Shown here: piece by piece, positions 6,690 through 9,851 of the stretch
Layout: each line of letters begins with the position of its first letter
Position numbering within the stretch: the first letter of the stretch is position 1
Assembly (NCBI GenBank): GCA_031178565.1
Contig: JAPSIU010000081.1
Coordinates: 1-9,851, forward strand
Direction of reading: 5' to 3'
DNA length: 9,851 nucleotides
Source: Leucobacter sp.
GTDB taxonomy: Bacteria > Actinomycetota > Actinomycetes > Actinomycetales > Microbacteriaceae
Notes under the pieces: generated by a model
What the model saw: the letters and a program-made list of their open reading frames with translations, nothing else
Database searches by the model: none
What the model was told of the DNA's origin: nothing
Program-made: the position numbers and the translations under genes

Positions 6690-7717
6690 TATGCGCTCAC
6701 CGACTTGCCCGCCGAGCCGAGCTGCTGCGCGGCCTCGACGATCCGAGCGGCCATGCCGTTCTCGGCGGCCTTGCCCCAGGCGCGGGGGTCGTACTGCTTC
6801 TTGTTGCCGACCTCGCCGTCGATCTTGAGCACGCCGTCGTAGTTCCTCAGGATGAAATCGGCGACGGGGCGAGTGAACGCGTACTGGGTATCGGTGTCGA
6901 TGTTCATCTTGATGACGCCGTTCCTCACGGCCTCGGCGATCTCCTCGGCGGTCGAACCCGAGCCGCCGTGGAAGACGAGGTCGAGAGGCTTCTCTCCCGT
7001 GCCGTACTGGGCCTGGAGTCCCGACTGGATCTCGGCGAGCAGCTCGGGGCGGAGCTTCACATTGCCCGGCTTGTAGACGCCGTGCACGTTGCCGAAGGTG
7101 AGCGCGGTCAGATACCGGCCCTGCTCGCCGAGGCCGAGCGCCTCCACCGTCGCGACGGCGTCGTCGAGCGTGGTGTAGAGCTGGTCGTTGATCTCGTGGC
7201 TGATACCGTCCTCTTCGCCGCCGACGACGCCGATCTCGACCTCGAGCACGATGTTCGCGGCCGCGAGCCGGGGGAGCAGCTCCTTGGCGATGTCGAGATT
7301 CTCGGTGAGCGGCACAGCCGAACCGTCCCACATGTGCGACTGGAAGTAGGGGAGGCCGCCCTCGGCGATGCGCTCCTCGCTCGCCGAGACGAGGGGGAGC
7401 ACGAAGTTGTCGAGGTGCTGCTTGGGGCAGTGATCGGTGTGCAGCGCGACGGTGACGTCATACGCCTTCGCGACCTCCTCGGCGTACTTGGCGAAGGCGA
7501 TCGCGCCGCCCGCGCGGTTCTTCACGGTGTGGCCGGCGAAGTAGTCGGCGCCGCCGAAGCTGACCTGGAGGATGCCGTCGGATCCGGCCTCTGCGAAACC
7601 CTGCAGGGCCGCGTTGAGAGTCTGCGAGCTCGATACGTTCACCGCGGGGAAGGCGAAGGCGCCCGCCTTCGCGGCGTCGAGCATCGCTGCGTACTGTTCC
7701 GGGGTGGCGACGGGCAT
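6689..7717 (-). CDS. fba: Class II fructose-bisphosphate aldolase
   Basis: Zinc-dependent aldolase that reversibly cleaves fructose 1,6-bisphosphate to dihydroxyacetone phosphate and glyceraldehyde 3-phosphate. The 342-residue product is of class IIA length and type. Motifs in order: VSFGGADYFAG (52-62), ALHTDHCP (91-98, catalytic Asp95 and zinc His96), LEVEIGVVGGEEDG (158-171), FGNVHGVYKPGN (208-219, zinc His212), FHGGSGS (249-255, zinc His250) and MNIDTDTQYAFT (271-282, phosphate binding). The ATG at 7717-7715 has AAGGAG (7725-7730) at 7-nt spacing, so unlike several neighbours this gene has a leadered mRNA. It is divergent from glpX, which catalyses a neighbouring gluconeogenic step, and its stop overlaps the GTG of the DUF6264-like gene. 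Confidence 0.97.
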   Translation of the reverse strand: MPVATPEQYAAMLDAAKAGAFAFPAVNVSSSQTLNAALQGFAEAGSDGILQVSFGGADYFAGHTVKNRAGGAIAFAKYAEEVAKAYDVTVALHTDHCPKQHLDNFVLPLVSASEERIAEGGLPYFQSHMWDGSAVPLTENLDIAKELLPRLAAANIVLEVEIGVVGGEEDGISHEINDQLYTTLDDAVATVEALGLGEQGRYLTALTFGNVHGVYKPGNVKLRPELLAEIQSGLQAQYGTGEKPLDLVFHGGSGSTAEEIAEAVRNGVIKMNIDTDTQYAFTRPVADFILRNYDGVLKIDGEVGNKKQYDPRAWGKAAENGMAARIVEAAQQLGSAGKSVSA

Positions 7718-7724
7718 ATATGTG

Positions 7725-7730
7725 CTCCTT
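7725..7730 (-). promoter_or_regulatory. Ribosome binding site of fba
   Basis: AAGGAG on the minus strand, 7 nt before the fba ATG. It directly abuts the first copy of the 17-nt repeat (7731-7747), so anything bound to that repeat would sit at the fba leader. Confidence 0.8.
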
Positions 7731-7808
7731 GCGTCGTAGCGGATCGGCCGGTTCTGCCGCGGCCCGCCTCGAACGCTCGCCTGGGCGTCTCGCGTCGTGG
7801 CGGATCGG
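7731..7808. repeat. 17-nt imperfect direct repeat in the fba/glpX intergenic region
   Basis: GCGTCGTAGCGGATCGG at 7731-7747 recurs as GCGTCGTGGCGGATCGG at 7792-7808, differing in one base of 17. Copies are 61 bp apart start to start, about six helical turns. The first copy touches the fba ribosome site; the second lies 45 nt upstream of the glpX ATG, above its predicted promoter. The rest of 7718-7852 shows no other clear element. A pair of binding sites for a regulator of both genes is possible but inferred. Confidence 0.6.
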
Positions 7809-7839
7809 TGCTGGGCCGCTGTCCCCCAAGTCTACGCGG

Positions 7840-7845
7840 TAGGCT
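7840..7845 (+). promoter_or_regulatory. Predicted -10 box (TAGGCT) of glpX, leaderless type
   Basis: TAGGCT ends 7 nt before the glpX ATG, as at glsA, xseA, xseB and ispH. The 7-nt spacer TGAGAGC holds only a weak purine-rich stretch. No good -35 hexamer is visible. Confidence 0.6.
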
Positions 7846-7852
7846 TGAGAGC

Positions 7853-8839
7853 ATGACTGAACCTGTTTCGCTCGGCGAATGGCAGCCCGACCGCAACCTC
7901 GCGATGGAACTCGTCCGTGCGACCGAGGCGGCGGCGATGCGCGCGACGCCGTGGATCGGTCGCGGCGACAAGAACGCCGCAGACGGCGCCGCGGTCGACG
8001 CGATGCGCCGATTCCTCTCGACGGTGAACATGAACGGCACGGTCGTGATCGGTGAGGGCGAGAAGGACGACGCCCCCTGGCTGTACAACGGCGAGGTCGT
8101 CGGCAACGGCGAGGGTGCCGAGTGCGACGTCGCGGTCGACCCGATCGACGGGACGCGACTCACGGCGGAGGGTCGCCCCGGCGCTCTCTCCGTGATCGCG
8201 GTCGCCGATCGCGGCAGCATGTACGACCCCTCGGCGGTCTTCTACATGGACAAGCTCGTCTGCGGTCCCGACGGTGTGGGTGTGGTCGACATCCGGCAGC
8301 CGATCGGTGAGAACATCCGGGCGCTCGCCCGGGCGAAGGGTGTGGACGTCTCCGACATCAGGGTCGCGGTGCTGGACCGCCCGCGCCACGAGCAGCTCAT
8401 CGCCGACATCCGCGCAGCGGGCGCGGGTACGCGGCTGCTCATGGACGGCGACGTCGCCGGAGGGGTGAACGCGGCGCGCTGGGACTCGCGCATCGACATG
8501 TGCGTCGGGGTCGGAGGCACTCCCGAGGGCATCATCACGGCGTGCGCGGTGAAGGCGCTCGGCGGTGTGATCCAGGGGCGGCTCTGGCCGAAGGACGACG
8601 ACGAGCGGCAGCGCGCCATCGATGCCGGGCACGATCTCGACCGGGTGCTCGAGGCGAACGACCTGGTCGCGAGCGACAACTGCTACTTCGTCGCGACGGG
8701 GATCACCTCGGCCGACTTCGTTGAAGGGGTGCAGCGCCGCGGGCCGTTCGTGCGTGCGGAGAGCATCGTGATGCGCTCGTACTCCGGCACGATCCGCCAC
8801 ATCACCAGCGACATGGATCCCAAGCGCTGGGACGACTGA
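7853..8839 (+). CDS. glpX: Class II fructose-1,6-bisphosphatase (GlpX)
   Basis: GlpX hydrolyses fructose 1,6-bisphosphate to fructose 6-phosphate, the committed step of gluconeogenesis, and is the main FBPase of actinobacteria. The 328-residue product shows the metal-binding motifs IGEGEKDDAPW (66-76) and VDPIDGTRLT (95-104), MDGDVAGGVN (197-206) and GGTPEGIITA (221-230), all in the expected order for the family. The ATG at 7853 is chosen because it begins the conserved N-terminal region and lies 7 nt after TAGGCT; the frame is open upstream but only as an antisense shadow of fba. It is divergent from fba and convergent with rmuC. Confidence 0.97.
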   Translation: MTEPVSLGEWQPDRNLAMELVRATEAAAMRATPWIGRGDKNAADGAAVDAMRRFLSTVNMNGTVVIGEGEKDDAPWLYNGEVVGNGEGAECDVAVDPIDGTRLTAEGRPGALSVIAVADRGSMYDPSAVFYMDKLVCGPDGVGVVDIRQPIGENIRALARAKGVDVSDIRVAVLDRPRHEQLIADIRAAGAGTRLLMDGDVAGGVNAARWDSRIDMCVGVGGTPEGIITACAVKALGGVIQGRLWPKDDDERQRAIDAGHDLDRVLEANDLVASDNCYFVATGITSADFVEGVQRRGPFVRAESIVMRSYSGTIRHITSDMDPKRWDD

Positions 8840-8846
8840 CCGGTCG

Positions 8847-8871
8847 CAGGATCGGCGAGCTGCCGTTCCTG
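8847..8871. terminator. Stem-loop between convergent glpX and rmuC
   Basis: CAGGATCGGC (8847-8856) pairs with GCCGTTCCTG (8862-8871) around a 5-nt loop, with a single T-T mismatch. It lies in the 43-nt gap between the glpX and rmuC stops, where a two-way terminator is expected. No T-tract follows. Confidence 0.6.
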
Positions 8872-8882
8872 GTCGCGGGCGC

Positions 8883-9341
8883 TTATTCGAGCTGCCCTTC
8901 CGGACGGAGCTCGGGGGCTACGAGGGGGCGCACGGCGTCCTCCAGTTGAGCCGGCTCCGTGCCGATCTTCTCTCCGTTGAGCGCGCTGATCTTGCGCGCC
9001 GTCGGGAGCACCTGGCGCTCGAGCGAGCCGATGTACGCGTTGTAGTCTTGCACTCCGCGAGACAGGGTGCGGCCGAGTTTGTCGAGGTGCGTCGCGGTGC
9101 GGCCGATCCGCGTATGCAATTCGCGGCTCAGATCGAAGAGCGTGCGCGCCTCCGCGGTGAGTGACTCCTGCCGCCAGCTGTGCGCGACGGATTTGAGGAT
9201 CGCCCAGAGGCTCACGGGTGAGGCCAGGGCGACCCGACGCTCGAAGGCGTACTCGAGCAGGAGCGGATCGGTGTCCAGGGCGCTCGACAGCAGCGACTCG
9301 CTGGGTACGAAGGCGATGACGAACTCGGGCGAATCGGGGTA
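8883..9341 (-). CDS. rmuC: RmuC family protein, 3' part only, cut at the composition break
   Basis: RmuC is a DNA recombination limiting protein with a nuclease-like core. About 150 C-terminal residues are present, beginning YPDSPEFVIAFVPSESLLSS and continuing with LLEYAFERRVALASPVSLWAI, WRQESLT and the helical tail (ARTLFDLSRELHTRIG, LGRTLSRGVQDYNAYIGSLE, VLPTARKI). These match the end of the RmuC core and the C-terminal coiled region. The family is usually about 400-500 residues, so well over half is missing. The frame remains open to an ATG at 9365, but residues before about YPDSPEF lie in AT-rich sequence and do not look like RmuC, so that Met is not a true start. The loss coincides exactly with the change in base composition, so the gene is either broken by a rearrangement or the contig is chimeric. 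Confidence 0.88.
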   Translation of the reverse strand, partial: YPDSPEFVIAFVPSESLLSSALDTDPLLLEYAFERRVALASPVSLWAILKSVAHSWRQESLTAEARTLFDLSRELHTRIGRTATHLDKLGRTLSRGVQDYNAYIGSLERQVLPTARKISALNGEKIGTEPAQLEDAVRPLVAPELRPEGQLE

Positions 9342-9345
9342 ATAC
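9336..9345. other. Junction between GC-rich and AT-rich DNA
   Basis: Left of about 9341 the sequence is GC-rich actinobacterial coding DNA (25 of 40 G or C at 9301-9340 by hand count). To the right it is AT-rich (17 of 60 at 9481-9540). RmuC homology stops at the same point. No transposase, tRNA end or target-site duplication is visible. Confidence 0.85.
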
Positions 9346-9362
9346 GTTGCAGGACAACGTAT
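9342..9362. repeat. 8-bp perfect inverted repeat at the junction
   Basis: ATACGTTG (9342-9349) and CAACGTAT (9355-9362) are perfect inverted arms around CAGGA. It starts at the first base after the composition break. It lacks a T-tract and is not GC-rich, so a terminator is unlikely. It may be a breakpoint scar, a library-derived sequence or chance. The remaining non-coding stretch to 9430 is AT-rich with nothing else clear. Confidence 0.6.
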
Positions 9363-9430
9363 CATTCATGCTTATTAGAGTTTCATTTCATCATACTCTT
9401 CCACTTAAATAAAATCAACGAAACCAACCA

Positions 9431-9851
9431 CTATGAGAGCTTGTGTTTACTCGTCCACTCTGGCGGCGTATTTTTATCCCAATATATTTTCCCTATATTA
9501 TAATGGGTGGCAAATGAATCATGATAGGTATGATAGTGAAAATCGAACCAATGTCCTTCCAGTGGGGGATTTTCCTGCCTGACATGGAATCTGATGATAT
9601 CCTTGCCGCTGTTTGAATCATAAATATGGAATATTTTCTCTGCCCTGCCGGCACTCGGCTGCTCAGTGATGGTTAATTGCTGTAATTTTTCATCTGGAAA
9701 TTGTGCAGCCATTTCTGTAATGGCTTCTTCCATTTTTGGTAATATGACCATTTTGAATTCATCGCCAATTTTTGGATTGATCTTATCGCCAAACTTCATA
9801 AATGCGTTTTCCTCTGCCTTATTCAGGATGTCCGATAAAAACTCCTCCCGG
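9431..9851 (-). CDS. ypjP: YpjP-like protein, C-terminal part (runs off right edge)
   Basis: Function unknown; the YpjP family is found in Bacillus and relatives. The visible 139 residues include a charged helical part (EEFLSDILNKAEENAFMKFG, then ILPKMEEAI), EKIFHIYDSNSGKDIIRFHV, and a His/aromatic-rich end GHWFDFHYHTYHDSFATHYN followed by IGKIYWDKNTPPEW. I recognise these as the conserved C-terminal part of YpjP-like proteins from memory. The Met at 9799 is not the start: the frame is open to the window edge and the upstream residues continue the family pattern; a membrane-anchor or signal segment would be expected further upstream. Full-length members are, from memory, about 200 residues. 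Codon use is AT-rich and unlike every other gene here, pointing to Bacillaceae DNA. The stop is TAG at 9433-9431. Confidence 0.78.
   Translation of the reverse strand, partial: REEFLSDILNKAEENAFMKFGDKINPKIGDEFKMVILPKMEEAITEMAAQFPDEKLQQLTITEQPSAGRAEKIFHIYDSNSGKDIIRFHVRQENPPLEGHWFDFHYHTYHDSFATHYNIGKIYWDKNTPPEWTSKHKLS

Noticed and set aside
6690..7331. Upstream extension of the DUF6264-like frame
   Set aside because: It overlaps fba in another frame and is Arg-rich shadow; the GTG at 6689 is a natural coupled start.
6353..7852. Long upstream extension of the glpX frame
   Set aside because: The extra residues are an antisense shadow of the DUF6264-like gene and fba; GlpX homology begins at the ATG at 7853.
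9342..9365. ATG at 9365 as the start of a short RmuC protein
   Set aside because: The first residues lie in AT-rich DNA past the break and do not resemble RmuC; the frame is open there by chance.
9374..9403. Small inverted repeat (AGAGT and ACTCT) downstream of ypjP as a terminator
   Set aside because: Only 5 bp of stem with a 12-13 nt loop; too weak to support.
1..9851. Search for tRNA, rRNA, CRISPR, riboswitch, insertion sequence or defence genes
   Set aside because: Nothing recognisable by eye; genes are tightly packed and no gene-free stretch exceeds about 140 bases.

Overview
Most of this window (1 to about 9341) is GC-rich chromosomal DNA of an actinobacterium, most likely a member of the Microbacteriaceae. 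This rests on the recognisable proteins (a DUF4245-like and a DUF6264-like membrane protein, actinobacterial-type FumC, GlpX, class II aldolase and IspH with an N-terminal extension), the strong GC bias, and leaderless-type promoters (TAGGCT or TAAACT exactly 7 nt before ATG). The last ~510 bases (about 9342-9851) are AT-rich and carry part of a YpjP-like gene, a family known from Bacillaceae. The window therefore joins two unlike kinds of DNA.

Layout: (i) 1-178, minus: N-terminal part of a glutaminase (glsA), running off the left edge. (ii) 298-4679, minus: a compact unit transcribed xseA - xseB - DUF4245-like protein - beta-carbonic anhydrase - fumC, ending in a strong stem-loop at 243-280. 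(iii) 4798-5898, plus: ispH (lytB), divergent from xseA. (iv) 5907-7717, minus: class II fructose-bisphosphate aldolase (fba) followed, with a one-base overlap, by a DUF6264-like membrane protein; this pair converges on ispH. (v) 7853-8839, plus: glpX, divergent from fba across a 135-bp region holding a 17-nt imperfect direct repeat. (vi) 8883 to about 9341, minus: the 3' part of rmuC, which loses homology abruptly at the composition break. (vii) 9342-9851: AT-rich DNA with an 8-bp inverted repeat at the break, then the 3' part of a ypjP-like gene (minus), running off the right edge.

The actinobacterial part is housekeeping. FumC (TCA cycle), carbonic anhydrase (CO2/bicarbonate), Fba and GlpX (glycolysis/gluconeogenesis) and glutaminase are central metabolism; XseA/XseB form exonuclease VII; IspH completes the MEP isoprenoid pathway. 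Linkage of fum, glpX, a DUF4245 gene, xseB, xseA and lytB is, from memory, an old actinobacterial neighbourhood (also in Mycobacterium). Here glpX sits beside fba, and a carbonic anhydrase lies between the DUF4245 gene and fumC.

I found no defence system, mobile element, CRISPR array, RNA gene or biosynthetic cluster, and nothing I would call a new biological system. The points most worth a second look are the abrupt junction inside rmuC (chimeric assembly or contamination is the leading explanation), the uniform leaderless promoter spacing at five genes, and the repeat in the fba/glpX divergent promoter region.
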